The notes under the pieces: generated by a model
What the model saw: the letters and a program-made list of their open reading frames with translations, nothing else
Database searches by the model: none
Told to the model about the DNA's origin: nothing
Shown: positions 1 to 9,919 of the stretch, piece by piece
Layout of the letters: the number at the start of each line of letters is the position of its first letter
How positions within the stretch are numbered: position 1 is the stretch's first letter
Translations under genes and position numbers: made by a program
Assembly (NCBI RefSeq): GCF_017308985.1
Contig: NZ_JADWPE010000007.1
Coordinates: forward strand, 248,001-312,000
From: Lysobacter changpingensis
GTDB lineage: Bacteria > Pseudomonadota > Gammaproteobacteria > Xanthomonadales > Xanthomonadaceae
DNA length: 64,000 bases
Direction: 5' to 3'

Positions 1-1
1 C

Positions 2-505
2 GGCTGGCGCGTGGGTTGGGCGGTGCTGTCGGGCGATCCGGTCGCCAGCGGCAACCTGCACCACGCGATGGACCTGCTCGGTGCGCTGCGCCTGTGCGCG
101 AACGTACCGGGCCAGTTCGCGATCGAAGCCGCGCTGCACGGCGAGGACACGATCGCGCCGCTGTGCGCACCGGGCGGCCGACTGTTCGAAGCGCGCCGCG
201 CCGTGATCGAAAGCATCGAGCAGAGCCGCCACCTCGAACTCGTCGCGCCGGCCGGCGCGCTGTATGCGTTCCCGGCGGTGACCGGCGCGGCGGCGGAAGG
301 CTTCGACGATCATCGTTTCGCGCTGGAACTGCTGGAGACCGAGGATGTCCTCGTCGTGCCGGGTTCCAGTTTCAACGTGCCCTATCGCAACCACTTCCGC
401 GTGACGCTGCTGCCGCAGCCGGACGATCTGCGCGAAGTGTTCCGGCGCATCGAACGCCTGCTCGACCGCTACGCGCAGTCCGACGCGCGGGCCGCGGTGG
501 CCTGA
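2..505 (+). CDS. alaA: Alanine aminotransferase-type PLP enzyme, C-terminal part
   Basis: The gene enters the window from the left, so only its last 167 residues are visible. They resemble the C-terminal half of AlaA-type fold-I aminotransferases: a GW-x-VLSG stretch followed by the RLCANVP segment and a C-terminal RVTLLPQPDDL strand that in this family carries the carboxylate-binding arginine. The family transfers the amino group between alanine and 2-oxoglutarate in the cytoplasm. The PLP lysine lies upstream of the window. The stop codon overlaps the next ATG by one base (TGATG), so the next gene is probably translationally coupled. The family call is firm; the exact substrate is inferred. 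Confidence 0.75.
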   Translation, partial: GWRVGWAVLSGDPVASGNLHHAMDLLGALRLCANVPGQFAIEAALHGEDTIAPLCAPGGRLFEARRAVIESIEQSRHLELVAPAGALYAFPAVTGAAAEGFDDHRFALELLETEDVLVVPGSSFNVPYRNHFRVTLLPQPDDLREVFRRIERLLDRYAQSDARAAVA

Positions 506-1134
506 TGGCGAGCGCGCCCGCCCCCGCGCTGTCGTTCCTCGCCCTGGGCGACAGCTACACCATCGGCGAAGGCGTGCCCGAAAGCGGTCGCTGGCCGGTG
601 CAGCTGGCCGCGAAGCTGCGCGAGGAAGGCATCGCGCTGGCCGATCCACGCATCATCGCCACCACCGGCTGGACGACCGACGAGCTGGCCTGGGGCATCG
701 ACGGCGCCGAGCCGCTGGGCGAATGGGATTTCGTCACGCTGCTGATCGGCGTGAACAACCAGTACCGCGGTCGCAGCGCCATCGACTATCGCGGCGAGTT
801 CGAAACCCTGCTGCAGCGTGCGATCCGCTACGCGCGCGGGCGCGCCGATCGCGTGCTGGTGCTGTCGATTCCCGACTGGGGCGTGACGCCGTTCGTGAAG
901 ACGACGAAGTCGACGCCGGAGCAGATCGCCACCGAACTCGACGCCTACAACGCCGCCACGCAGGTCGTGTGCGAGGCGCACGGGGTCGCGTTCGTCGACA
1001 TCACGCCGGTGTCGCGCGAGCGCGGCGCGGAGCCGGAGATGCTCGCCGACGACGGCCTGCATCCGTCCGCGTCGATGTACACGCTGTGGACCGCGCAGGC
1101 GTTGCCGGTCGCGCGTTCGCTGCTGCAACGCTGA
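505..1134 (+). CDS. SGNH/GDSL-type hydrolase
   Basis: A 209-residue cytoplasmic-looking protein with no signal peptide. It has the SGNH blocks in order: FLALGDSYTIGEG near the N-terminus with the nucleophile serine of GDSY, a block III asparagine in LLIGVNNQYRG, and a C-terminal DGLHPS carrying the Asp and His of the triad. This family includes lipases, acyl-ester hydrolases and thioesterases; the substrate cannot be read from sequence. The ATG at 505 overlaps the stop of the aminotransferase gene, and a methyltransferase follows 12 nt downstream, so the three probably form one operon. Confidence 0.88.
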   Translation: MASAPAPALSFLALGDSYTIGEGVPESGRWPVQLAAKLREEGIALADPRIIATTGWTTDELAWGIDGAEPLGEWDFVTLLIGVNNQYRGRSAIDYRGEFETLLQRAIRYARGRADRVLVLSIPDWGVTPFVKTTKSTPEQIATELDAYNAATQVVCEAHGVAFVDITPVSRERGAEPEMLADDGLHPSASMYTLWTAQALPVARSLLQR

Positions 1135-1146
1135 GGAGCCGACGAC

Positions 1147-1845
1147 GTGAACGCCGACGGCCTCGCAGTCCGCCCGCTTCCGCCGCAGCGCGCGAACGAC
1201 ATCGCGCGCGCGTTCCTGCCGCGCTGGTACCGGCGCTACGACTACTACTACGCGCGCACCAAGCTCGGCACCGATCCGCTGTATCCGGGCGTGTGCGACG
1301 TGCTGCGCGGTACGCGCGCACCGCTGCTGGACATCGGCTGCGGCCTGGGCCTGCTCGCGCACGCCCTGCGCGGCGACGGGCAGACGATGGCGTATCGCGG
1401 CTACGACAACGATGCGGGGAAGATCGAACGCGCACGCGGCGCGGCGCGGCGCTGCGGGCTCGAGGGCGTGGAATTCGGCACGGCGGACCTCGGCGCGCAG
1501 CTGCCGTCGCATCGCGGCAGCGTCGCGCTGCTGGACGTGATGCAGTTCGTGCCCGAAGACGCGCAGGTGCGCGCCATCGACGCATGTATCGCGATGCTGG
1601 AACCGGGCGCGAAGCTGGTGATCCGCACGGGGCTCGCCGACGGCAGCCATCGCGCGCAGGTCACGCGGGCCGTGGATGTGTTCGCCAAGGTCGTGGGCTG
1701 GATGAACGCCGCGCCGATCCACTATCCCGATGCGGAGATGCTGCGCGCGCGTTTCGATGCGGCGGGGCTGCGTTCGGAATTCGTGTCGCTGCGCGGGAAT
1801 ACGCCGTTCAACAATTTCCGGATCGTGGCGACGCGCGACGTTTGA
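1147..1845 (+). CDS. Class I SAM-dependent methyltransferase
   Basis: A 232-residue protein with the Rossmann motif I LLDIGCGLGLLA around residues 60-70 and an acidic YDND segment that would bind the ribose of S-adenosylmethionine, followed by LLDVMQFV as a motif IV-like strand. I chose the GTG start at 1147 because a GAGGAG ribosome-binding site precedes it. The N-terminal part, rich in Tyr and Arg, is typical of the small-molecule or lipid methyltransferases found beside acyl-processing genes, but the acceptor is unknown. It is the last gene of the plus-strand group; a REP element begins 10 nt after the stop. Confidence 0.82.
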   Translation: MNADGLAVRPLPPQRANDIARAFLPRWYRRYDYYYARTKLGTDPLYPGVCDVLRGTRAPLLDIGCGLGLLAHALRGDGQTMAYRGYDNDAGKIERARGAARRCGLEGVEFGTADLGAQLPSHRGSVALLDVMQFVPEDAQVRAIDACIAMLEPGAKLVIRTGLADGSHRAQVTRAVDVFAKVVGWMNAAPIHYPDAEMLRARFDAAGLRSEFVSLRGNTPFNNFRIVATRDV

Positions 1846-1855
1846 GTCTGCTCTT

Positions 1856-1938
1856 GTAGCCCGGGTAAGCGGAGCGCACCCGCGGCGGGCAACGATCGGC
1901 GCGACTTACCCCGAGTGCGCTTCGCGCACCCGGGCTAC
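1856..1938. repeat. GTAG-type REP palindrome, copy 1
   Basis: Two imperfect inverted arms beginning GTAGCCCGGGTAAGCG and ending in the complementary CGGGCTAC enclose a short spacer. Five more copies occur in the window. The right arm is inside the deacetylase gene and supplies its last ten codons and stop. Sequence and terminal GTAG match the SMAG-type REPs described in Stenotrophomonas maltophilia. Confidence 0.85.
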
Positions 1939-2727
1939 CAACGCGGCATCGAGCTCCTCCGGCAACACCGTCCCGAACCCGAGCGCCTTCAACCGCACCA
2001 GCAACGTCGCCAGTGTTTCGACATTGCGTCCGTGCGCGGCGCCTTCGTGCAGCAGGACGATCGCGCCTGGCGCGAGATCGCGTTCGATACGCGCGACGAC
2101 GCTGGCCGGATCGCGTAGCACCGCATCGTACCCGCGCGCCGACCACGCGACGCGCGCCAGACTGTGACGCTTGAGCGATGCGGCGACGAACGGGTTCGCC
2201 ATCCCCACCACCGCGCGGAACCAGTGCGGGCGCGTCCCGCTGAGAAACGTGAGCGCGGACTGCGCCTGGTCGATCTGCGCGCGCATCGCCCGCGGCGGCA
2301 ACGCCCAGAACCACGCCTGCGGATGCGTGTGGCTGTGCTGGCCGATGCCGTGACCGCGGCGGACGATCTCGGTCACCAGGTCCGGCCGCGCCTGGGCACG
2401 TTCGCCGACGAGGAAGAACGTCGCCTTCGCGTCGTGTGCGTCGAGCAGGTCGAGCATCGGCCGCGTGTCGTCGGATGGGCCGTCGTCGATGGTGAGCCAG
2501 ACGAGGTGTTGATCGGTGGGCAATCGGCTCAGCACCGGACTCAGCAGGCGCGAGCGCGGATGCAACGTCGCCCAGACCAGCGTGGCGTGGGTGATCAGAA
2601 GCGCCGGCAAGCCGGCCTTCCAGCCCCAGAGCCACCAGATCGCGACGACCGCGAGTTGGGAAGCGGCGAACAGCCAGGACCAGGCGTGCGGATGGCGGGG
2701 AGGCTGGTGGAGGGAAGAGGCGCTCAT
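1906..2727 (-). CDS. Membrane-anchored polysaccharide deacetylase (NodB domain)
   Basis: A 273-residue protein. Residues about 10-55 are hydrophobic with two likely membrane spans. The NodB homology domain follows: motif 1 LTIDDGPSDDT with the catalytic-base and metal aspartates, motif 2 HSHTHP with the metal histidines, and a late VLLHEG motif. The family removes N- or O-acetyl groups from peptidoglycan, chitin-like or other polysaccharides using a divalent metal; the substrate here is unknown. The frame is open much further upstream, but ATG 2727 (MSASSLHQ) gives a sensible anchor and clears the opposite gene. The C-terminal residues VARVREAHSG and the stop codon are encoded by a REP arm, so the native end has probably been replaced. 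Confidence 0.85.
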   Translation of the reverse strand: MSASSLHQPPRHPHAWSWLFAASQLAVVAIWWLWGWKAGLPALLITHATLVWATLHPRSRLLSPVLSRLPTDQHLVWLTIDDGPSDDTRPMLDLLDAHDAKATFFLVGERAQARPDLVTEIVRRGHGIGQHSHTHPQAWFWALPPRAMRAQIDQAQSALTFLSGTRPHWFRAVVGMANPFVAASLKRHSLARVAWSARGYDAVLRDPASVVARIERDLAPGAIVLLHEGAAHGRNVETLATLLVRLKALGFGTVLPEELDAALVARVREAHSG

Positions 2728-2877
2728 GACCGAAATGGTAATGCTCACGGACCTGGAACCCCGCCTCCGCCGGGATGGCGGTGATCGGTCCCAGCTTTCG
2801 CCGGTGAGGCGCCCGCCCGCCTTGCCAAACCCCGCCGCCGCCCCCACATGCACCCCATTCCCATCCGGTAACCCGCC

Positions 2878-3804
2878 ATGTCGCTCGACCCCGCGCTGCG
2901 TTCGCGCATCGAAACCCTGCTGCAGTCCAACCGCGTCGTCCTGTTCATGAAGGGCGCGCCCGAAGCGCCGCAGTGCGGGTTCTCGGCCAAGGCCGTGGGC
3001 GTGCTCAACGCGCTGCTCCCGCAGGGCTACGCGCACGTGAACGTGCTGGCCGACGCGGAGATCCGCGAGGGCATCAAGCAGTACGGCAACTGGCCGACGA
3101 TCCCGCAGCTGTACATCGACGGCGAGCTCGTCGGCGGCAGCGACATCGTCGAGCAGATGGCCGGCAGTGGCGAGCTGCACAGCGCGCTCGGTTTGCCGCC
3201 GCCGGATCGCCGCCCGCCGGAGTTCACCATCACGCCCGAGGCGCTGGACATGCTGCGCAGCGCGATCGACAACGCCGGCGGCGGGTACGCCGTGCAGATC
3301 GACATCGACGCGCGCTACAACGTGCGCCTGCAGCTGGCGCCGATCGACGCCAACGCGGTGGCCATCGAGATCGAAGGCGTGCGCCTCCAGACCGATGCGC
3401 TGCAGGTGCGCCGCGCCGACGGCATCAGCATCGACTGGGTCGACGACGAACGCGGTCGCGGCCTGTCCGTGCATCACCCGCTGGCCGCGCCGGCGGTGCG
3501 TTCGATCAGCCCGCACGAAGTCGACGCGCGCGTGCGCGCCGGCGCGTTGCGACTGGTGGACGTGCGCCCGGCCGATGAACGCGCCCTCGCCGCCGCGCCG
3601 GTGGCTTTCGATACGCTCGACCACGGCATCGAGGCGCTGCAGTCCCTATCGAAGGACACCCCGATCGCGTTCCTGTGCCATCACGGCGGACGCAGCCAGC
3701 AGGCGGCCGAGCACTTCCGCGGCCTGGGCTTCCGTGAGGTCTACAACGTCGTCGGTGGCATCGACGCCTGGGCCGACTTCGACGCCGCGATTCCGAAGTA
3801 CTGA
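2878..3804 (+). CDS. Glutaredoxin (CGFS) / A-type-carrier-like / rhodanese fusion
   Basis: A 308-residue three-part protein. Residues 1-105 are a monothiol Grx4/GrxD-type glutaredoxin with the CGFS active site (Cys33) and the WPTIPQLYI and GGSDI segments that bind glutathione and a shared Fe-S cluster. Residues about 115-200 align by eye with an IscA/ErpA A-type domain (start TITPEALDML, end ISIDWVDDERGRG) but have none of its three cysteines. Residues about 210-305 form a rhodanese domain with the loop CHHGGRS (Cys267). The whole suggests Fe-S delivery combined with sulfur or redox chemistry in the cytoplasm. The role of the cysteine-less middle domain is unknown. A convincing terminator lies downstream at 3964-4017. 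Confidence 0.9.
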   Translation: MSLDPALRSRIETLLQSNRVVLFMKGAPEAPQCGFSAKAVGVLNALLPQGYAHVNVLADAEIREGIKQYGNWPTIPQLYIDGELVGGSDIVEQMAGSGELHSALGLPPPDRRPPEFTITPEALDMLRSAIDNAGGGYAVQIDIDARYNVRLQLAPIDANAVAIEIEGVRLQTDALQVRRADGISIDWVDDERGRGLSVHHPLAAPAVRSISPHEVDARVRAGALRLVDVRPADERALAAAPVAFDTLDHGIEALQSLSKDTPIAFLCHHGGRSQQAAEHFRGLGFREVYNVVGGIDAWADFDAAIPKY

Positions 3805-3963
3805 TCCGCGGCACGGGCTCGATCCCGATCCACCCACCCGCCCCGGAGTGCGGCGAAGCGCTCGCTTCGCCGCATCCGCGTCACCGTTCGCCGCACCACG
3901 CCGCAAACGGCGCACCGCACCGCCTAGGCTGAAAGCGTCGGCGTTCGCCGCATCGCTTTCCCG

Positions 3964-4017
3964 AACGCCGTAGCCGCTCCCCGGACCCCGCGTCCACGGC
4001 TACGGCGTTTTCTTTTT
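3964..4017 (+). terminator. Rho-independent terminator after the glutaredoxin fusion gene
   Basis: Twelve-base arms (AACGCCGTAGCC and its exact complement) separated by a 22-nt C-rich loop, followed by a T-rich tract TTTTCTTTTT. It lies 160 nt past the stop and ends just before the convergent DUF924 gene. Confidence 0.75.
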
Positions 4018-4021
4018 GGCG

Positions 4022-4570
4022 TCAGAATCCGCCTCCCGCGTCGAGGTAGGCCTGTTCCTCGCGCGTCGATTCGCGCCCCAGGATCGTGTTGCGATGGGGG
4101 AACCGGCCGAAGCGCGCGATGACGTCGCGATGCCGGCGAGCGTAATCGAGATAGGCGCGTCCGGATTCGCCTTCCAGCGTCGATGCGAGCGCGACGGAGC
4201 GCTCCTGGTCGGCCATCGCTTCGGAATGTTCGAAAGGCATGTAGAAGAACGGACGCAGCAGCGGCTGGACGGCGAGGTCGTCGCCGCGGTCGATCGCGCG
4301 ACCGGCGTAATGCCTTGCGAGGGAATCGGTCGCGAACGCATGCCCGGTGTTGCGGAAGACGTTGCGCGGGATCTGGTCGAGCAGGATCGTCAGCGCGAGC
4401 GCACCTTCGGCGGTGTCCATCCAGTGGTCGAGTTCGCGCCGCGCGGCGGCGAAATGCGCGTCGAGGAAATCGCTTCGGCAGCGCGCGTCGAACGCGTCGT
4501 CGCGCCCGAACCAGCGGTCGTACCCGGCGTCGTGCCAGAAGGCGAGGAGGTCCTGCGGGGTCGTCGGCAT
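4022..4570 (-). CDS. DUF924 family protein
   Basis: A 182-residue soluble protein matching DUF924: N-terminal DLLAFWHDAGYDRWFGRDDAFD, central ALTILLDQIPRNVFR, and the C-terminal RFGRFPHRN segment. Members are all-helical with a TPR-like fold and have no established function. The start is ATG 4570, where the conserved LLAFW segment begins within ten residues. Just upstream the plus strand carries a G-quadruplex-type G-run array, so the promoter region is unusual in base composition. Confidence 0.88.
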   Translation of the reverse strand: MPTTPQDLLAFWHDAGYDRWFGRDDAFDARCRSDFLDAHFAAARRELDHWMDTAEGALALTILLDQIPRNVFRNTGHAFATDSLARHYAGRAIDRGDDLAVQPLLRPFFYMPFEHSEAMADQERSVALASTLEGESGRAYLDYARRHRDVIARFGRFPHRNTILGRESTREEQAYLDAGGGF

Positions 4571-4870
4571 CGTCGTGTTGGATTGGGGGTGTGGGGAGCG
4601 TAACGAAGTCGGGGGGAGGGTGGGTGTCGGGGGATTGCGTGTGTTGGGGTCGGGGATTGGGCTTGCGGGGGGTTCCCGATGTCTTACCTTCGGCCTGGGG
4701 GATGACTTCATGCGCGGCGTGTTTCGGCCTTCGCCCGTCCCTGCCTCGCTGCCGCCGGGAAAGAGCTTCGGCATCGCGAGTGCGAGCTGCATCGCTCGTC
4801 CCGACCCTCACCCCAACCTCTCTCCGCTCTGCACTCCCTCCGGTCGCCGGAGGGAGAGGGGCTCAACCAC
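4571..4870. other. Non-coding gap with G-run array and C/G-rich hairpin repeat
   Basis: No gene is supported here. It holds a strongly G-skewed stretch (4585-4680) with a four-run G-quadruplex motif at 4611-4633, and at about 4802-4865 a repeat of the type CTCACCCCAACC...GGAGAGGGGCT with an internal hairpin CTCCCTCCGG/CCGGAGGGAG. A related copy lies at 9956-9999. The hairpin could help end transcription of the minus-strand gene that stops at 4871, but no T tract follows. Confidence 0.6.
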
Positions 4871-5437
4871 TCACAACGACTCATCCCCCAGCTGCGTCTC
4901 CAACTCGTTGCTCCACAACTCGGTGATGCTCTCCAGCGTCACGGCGTGGATCAGCGGGCGGACCGCGCCGCCGGCGTAGGACTGCGAGACGAAACGCGCG
5001 TAACGGTCGCGGAACTGCAGCCAGCTGCGGTGCGCGTCGTCGAACACCGCGAGCGTTTCGTCGTCGAGCTGTCGCCGCAGGTGCGTCACCACCGTCGCCA
5101 GCCGCGCATCGGCACGATGGAATTCCTCCAGCGCCTGCTGGTTCATGTCGCGCTGGGTGACGGCGGCATCGTCGCTTTGTCGCGCCACTTCCTCGGCCTT
5201 GGTGAAGTAGTTGTCGGCGATGCGCGCCGCCGTTTCGGCCTTGCCGATCAGTCGCTGCTCGAAGTGGCGCAGGTCGTCGAGGTTGGTGTTGGATTCGTCG
5301 AGCCCCTGCTTGAGGTCGAGCAGTTTCTGGTTGCGCTCGATCGCCTCCACCGCGCTGCGTTTCTCGACGCGGCGCTGGACGAAGTAGAACGCCCAGGTCA
5401 ATGCGGCGCCAAGCGCCAGGTAAAGCAGGTTGTCCAT
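4871..5437 (-). CDS. Membrane-anchored coiled-coil protein of unknown function
   Basis: A 188-residue protein. Residues 3-20 (LLYLALGAALTWAFYFVQ) form one N-terminal membrane span with almost no preceding residues, then an Arg/Lys cluster places the rest in the cytoplasm or, if inverted, the periplasm. Residues 25-110 are charged and helical, probably coiled coil. The C-terminal part, with FDDAHRSWLQFRDRYARFVS and ITELWSNELE, resembles the repeated helix of LprI/DUF1311 proteins, a family linked to lysozyme inhibition, but it lacks their cysteines. I would not assign a function. The start ATG 5437 is preceded by a GGGAGGG ribosome-binding site. Confidence 0.65.
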   Translation of the reverse strand: MDNLLYLALGAALTWAFYFVQRRVEKRSAVEAIERNQKLLDLKQGLDESNTNLDDLRHFEQRLIGKAETAARIADNYFTKAEEVARQSDDAAVTQRDMNQQALEEFHRADARLATVVTHLRRQLDDETLAVFDDAHRSWLQFRDRYARFVSQSYAGGAVRPLIHAVTLESITELWSNELETQLGDESL

Positions 5438-5741
5438 GATCGCCCTCCCCCGTTCTCCCTGATTTCGAGGACACAGTGTGCCCGCGGGAGGTCGCATGCA
5501 CTGCGACCTCGTGCCGGAGTCGGAAAGATGACGATTCAGGTGGGGTTGGCCGTTCCGGGGCCGCGCTGGCCGTCTGAATACAGGAGCGGCGCGATTACGG
5601 CCGGGAGCCTCGACGGCGCGTTGACGCGGTCTCCACAAGACTGAACCGGCGACCTTCGTTCCCGGCCCACAGGGCCTTCGCTACGCTCGCACACGCCGCA
5701 CCCGGACCCTGCTCCGCTTCCCATCCCCTGAGGGAAATCCC
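5438..5741. other. Intergenic region, divergent promoters expected
   Basis: A 304-base gap between two divergently transcribed genes. I see a GAGGG ribosome-binding site at its right end for the gene at 5742 and no clear gene, repeat or operator in it. Confidence 0.5.
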
Positions 5742-6041
5742 ATGAAACAGCTGCTCCTCGCCCTGTCGCTGGTAGGCCTGTTCGTTCCCGGCCATGCCAT
5801 CGCCTACAGCTACGATTGCTTCCTCGTCTGCACCCCGGCCCGCGTCTACTGCCAGCCGTCGGGCGTGCCGATGCCCCCCATCGCGAAGATCTGCGGCGTC
5901 CGCAAGGCGATCGCGCCGGATTCGCTAACCACCTCGCTGTCCACGTTCGACGAATCGCAGGCGACCGCGCCCGCGTGCGTCGCGCAACAGGTGTTCGACG
6001 AGGACACGCAGACGTACGACTGGCAGATGGTGTGCGACTGA
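5742..6041 (+). CDS. Small secreted cysteine-containing protein
   Basis: A 99-residue protein with a clear signal peptide: MKQ, hydrophobic LLLALSLVGLFV, then cleavage expected after AIA near residue 20. The mature part has six cysteines (YDCFLVC, VYC, KIC, APAC, MVCD), compatible with disulfides in the periplasm. I do not recognise the family. A GAGGGAAAT ribosome-binding site precedes the ATG and a good terminator follows, so it is probably monocistronic. Confidence 0.7.
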   Translation: MKQLLLALSLVGLFVPGHAIAYSYDCFLVCTPARVYCQPSGVPMPPIAKICGVRKAIAPDSLTTSLSTFDESQATAPACVAQQVFDEDTQTYDWQMVCD

Positions 6042-6069
6042 CACCACCCCGACGTTGGGGCGCGACAGC

Positions 6070-6100
6070 GAAGGCCGGCATGCGCCGGCCTTCGTCTTTC
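6070..6100 (+). terminator. Rho-independent terminator
   Basis: A perfect 10-bp stem GAAGGCCGGC / GCCGGCCTTC with an ATGC loop, followed by GTCTTTC. It sits between the small secreted-protein gene and the convergent AMP nucleosidase gene. Confidence 0.75.
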
Positions 6101-6106
6101 CCGACC

Positions 6107-6883
6107 CTATTCGTCGAAACGCAGGTGGCGCACCGACTTGCCGTTACGGCGGATCAGCTTCAGCGCCTCGATGCCGACGTTGATGTGGTTGGCGACGTAG
6201 TCGGCGCTGACGCGCGCATCCGACGCTTCGGTCTTCACGCCTTCGGGGATCATCGGCTGGTCCGACACCAGCAGCAGCGCGCCGCAGGGAATGCGGTTGG
6301 CGAAGCCGGCGGCGAAGATCGTCGCCGTTTCCATGTCGATGGCCATGCAGCGCATCGCGCGCAGGCGCTCCTTGAAGGCGTCGTCGTGTTCCCACACGCG
6401 GCGGTTGGTGGTGTAGACGGTGCCGGTCCAGTAGTCCAGCGCGAGGTCGCGGATCATCGTCGACACCGCGCGCTGCAGCGCGAAGGCCGGCAGCGCGGGC
6501 ACCTGCGGGGGCAGGTAGTCGTCGCTGGTGCCTTCGCCGCGGATCGCGGCGATCGGCAGGATCAGGTCGCCCAGCTGGTTCTTCTTCTTCAACCCGCCGC
6601 ACTTGCCCAGGAACAGCACCGCCTTGGGCGAGACGGCGCTGAGCAGGTCCATGATCGTCGCGGCATTCGGGCTGCCCATGCCGAAGTTGATCATGGTGAT
6701 GCCATCGTGCGTGCAGCTGGGCATCGGGCGGTCCAGGCCGACCACGGGCGCGCCGGTCATGCGCGAGAAGATGTTCACGTAGCCGCCGAAATTGGTCAGC
6801 AGGACGTGCTCGCCGAACTGGTCGAGCGGCACGCCGGTGTAGCGCGGCAGCCAGTTGTCGACGATCTGTTCCTTGTCTTTCAT
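6107..6883 (-). CDS. amn: AMP nucleosidase, short form
   Basis: A 258-residue cytoplasmic enzyme of the nucleoside phosphorylase / MTA nucleosidase fold. It carries the purine-binding and catalytic features of the Amn family: NFGMGSPNAATIMDLL, FLGKCGGL, and MAIDMETATIFAAGF, in which the Glu and Met contact the ribose. AMP nucleosidase splits AMP to adenine and ribose 5-phosphate. This is the short form, without the N-terminal regulatory domain of the E. coli enzyme. The start ATG 6883 is preceded by an AGGAG ribosome-binding site (read on the minus strand). Confidence 0.88.
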   Translation of the reverse strand: MKDKEQIVDNWLPRYTGVPLDQFGEHVLLTNFGGYVNIFSRMTGAPVVGLDRPMPSCTHDGITMINFGMGSPNAATIMDLLSAVSPKAVLFLGKCGGLKKKNQLGDLILPIAAIRGEGTSDDYLPPQVPALPAFALQRAVSTMIRDLALDYWTGTVYTTNRRVWEHDDAFKERLRAMRCMAIDMETATIFAAGFANRIPCGALLLVSDQPMIPEGVKTEASDARVSADYVANHINVGIEALKLIRRNGKSVRHLRFDE

Positions 6884-7046
6884 CGGGGTTTGCTCCTCTT
6901 GTAGTTGTGTGTGTCGCAAGACGCCGACGTATGGCGCCTAATCGGGCATTGTGTCACGCCGCCCATGACCATCGTCAGGGTTGGCAGGGTGTCGCCGGCA
7001 CGGCTACGGTGCGAAGGTTGTGAGCCGCACTTTCCCGGGGACCTCC

Positions 7047-8518
<1,472 letters not shown>

Positions 8519-8522
<4 letters not shown>

Positions 8523-9919
8523 GGCGTTTCATCGAGTTCCGCCGTTCGCGGCACAACCGCCCGGCCGACACCTTCGAACTGGCCTGCTGCGAGCACGACG
8601 GCGGCTGGTCGCGGTGGGTTTCGCCGACGCGCAGCTTCCTGCTGATCGGCCTGCTGCTGGCGTCGGTGGGCGCCGGCGCGCAGGAGCTGCTGATCCGCAA
8701 CGCCACCGTGCATACCGCAACGGCACAGGGCACGTTGAAGAACGCGGACGTGCTGGTGTCCGGCGGCACCGTCCGCGCGGTCGGCACCGGTCTGTCGGCA
8801 CCGGCCGGCGCTCAGGTGATCGACGCGCAGGGCCGGCCGGTGACGCCGACGCTGTTCGGCGGCATCACGGAGATCGGCCTGGAGGAAGTCTCCGGCGAGA
8901 AGGACACCGTCGACGACACGCTCGCGCTCGGCGCCGACACCAAGCAGATGACGGTGCGGCCGGAGTTCGACGTGACGCTGGCGTACAACCCGGATTCGAT
9001 CCTGGTCCCGGTCACGCGCATCGAAGGCATCGGCTGGACCCTGCTCGGCGCCGGTACCGCGGCGGGCGGTTCGATCGTCGCCGGCCAGGGCGGCATCGTG
9101 CGCCTTGACGGCAGTGCCGATCCGATCGGCCCGCGCGAGCTGTTCCTGCGCATCGGCGGCGATGCGGCCGGGCTGTCGGGCAATTCGCGCGCGGCGCAAT
9201 GGATGATCCTCGACCAGCTGATCGACGAAGTGCGCGGGCGCATCCCGCCCGACGCGAACGCCGCGCTGCTGACGCCGGCCGGCCGCGCCGCGCTGGCGAA
9301 GTACCTCAACGGCGGCGGTCGCGTGGTCGTGTCGGTCGATCGCGCCGCCGACATCCGCCAGCTGCTGCGCTGGTCGCAGCGCCACGGCGTGCGCGTGGCC
9401 ATCGCCGGCGGCGCGGAGGCGTGGCGCGTGGCGCCGATGCTCGCGTCGGCGAAGGTGCCGGTGTTCGTCAATCCGCTGGGCAACCTGCCTTCGGATTTCG
9501 ACAAGCTCGGCTCCACGATGGAGAACGCGGCGCGCCTGCGCGCGGCGGGCGTGCAGGTCGGCTTCACCCAGGCCGGCGATGCCTCGCACAACGCGCGCAA
9601 GATCCGCCAACTGGCGGGCAACGCGGTCGCCAACGGGCTGCCGTGGGACGACGGCCTCGCGGGCCTGACCCGCGTGCCGGCGGAAACCTTCGGCGTCGCC
9701 GATCGTCTCGGCAGCATCGCCCCGGGCAAGCGCGCCGACCTGGTGATGTGGAGCGGCGATCCGCTCGAAGTGAACGCAGTGGCGTTGCAGGTGTGGATGG
9801 ACGGCCGCGCGATCGAGATGCGCAGCCGCCAGACGGAACTGCGCGACCGTTACCTGCGCACGGCATCGCCGGCGGCGGAGGGTGGGTTGCCGCGGGCGTA
9901 TCCGGCGTCGGGTCGGTGA
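8519..9919 (+). CDS. Amidohydrolase paralogue lacking the HxH metal motif
   Basis: A 466-residue protein starting at GTG 8519, four bases inside the preceding gene (GTGA) and behind a GGGAGG ribosome-binding site. After about 35 polar residues comes a membrane or signal segment, SFLLIGLLLASVGAGAQ. The rest follows the amidohydrolase pattern (ADVLVSGGTVRAVGTGL, GSIAPGKRADLVMWSGDPL) and parallels the upstream gene, but where that has IDVHSHLG this has FGGITEIG, so both histidines of HxH are gone. The later GFTQAGDASHNAR segment is partly kept. It may be a non-catalytic partner of the first enzyme; the coupling suggests they work together in the periplasm. Confidence 0.82.

Noticed and set aside
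469-1722. Long open frame on the minus strand across the SGNH hydrolase and methyltransferase genes
   Set aside because: Very high GC keeps antisense frames open. The translation is Arg/His/Ala-rich without motifs, while the plus-strand genes have clear family signatures.
4871-5437. Assigning this gene as an LprI lysozyme inhibitor
   Set aside because: The C-terminal helix pattern is similar but the cysteines typical of DUF1311/LprI are missing and it has a membrane anchor; left as unknown.
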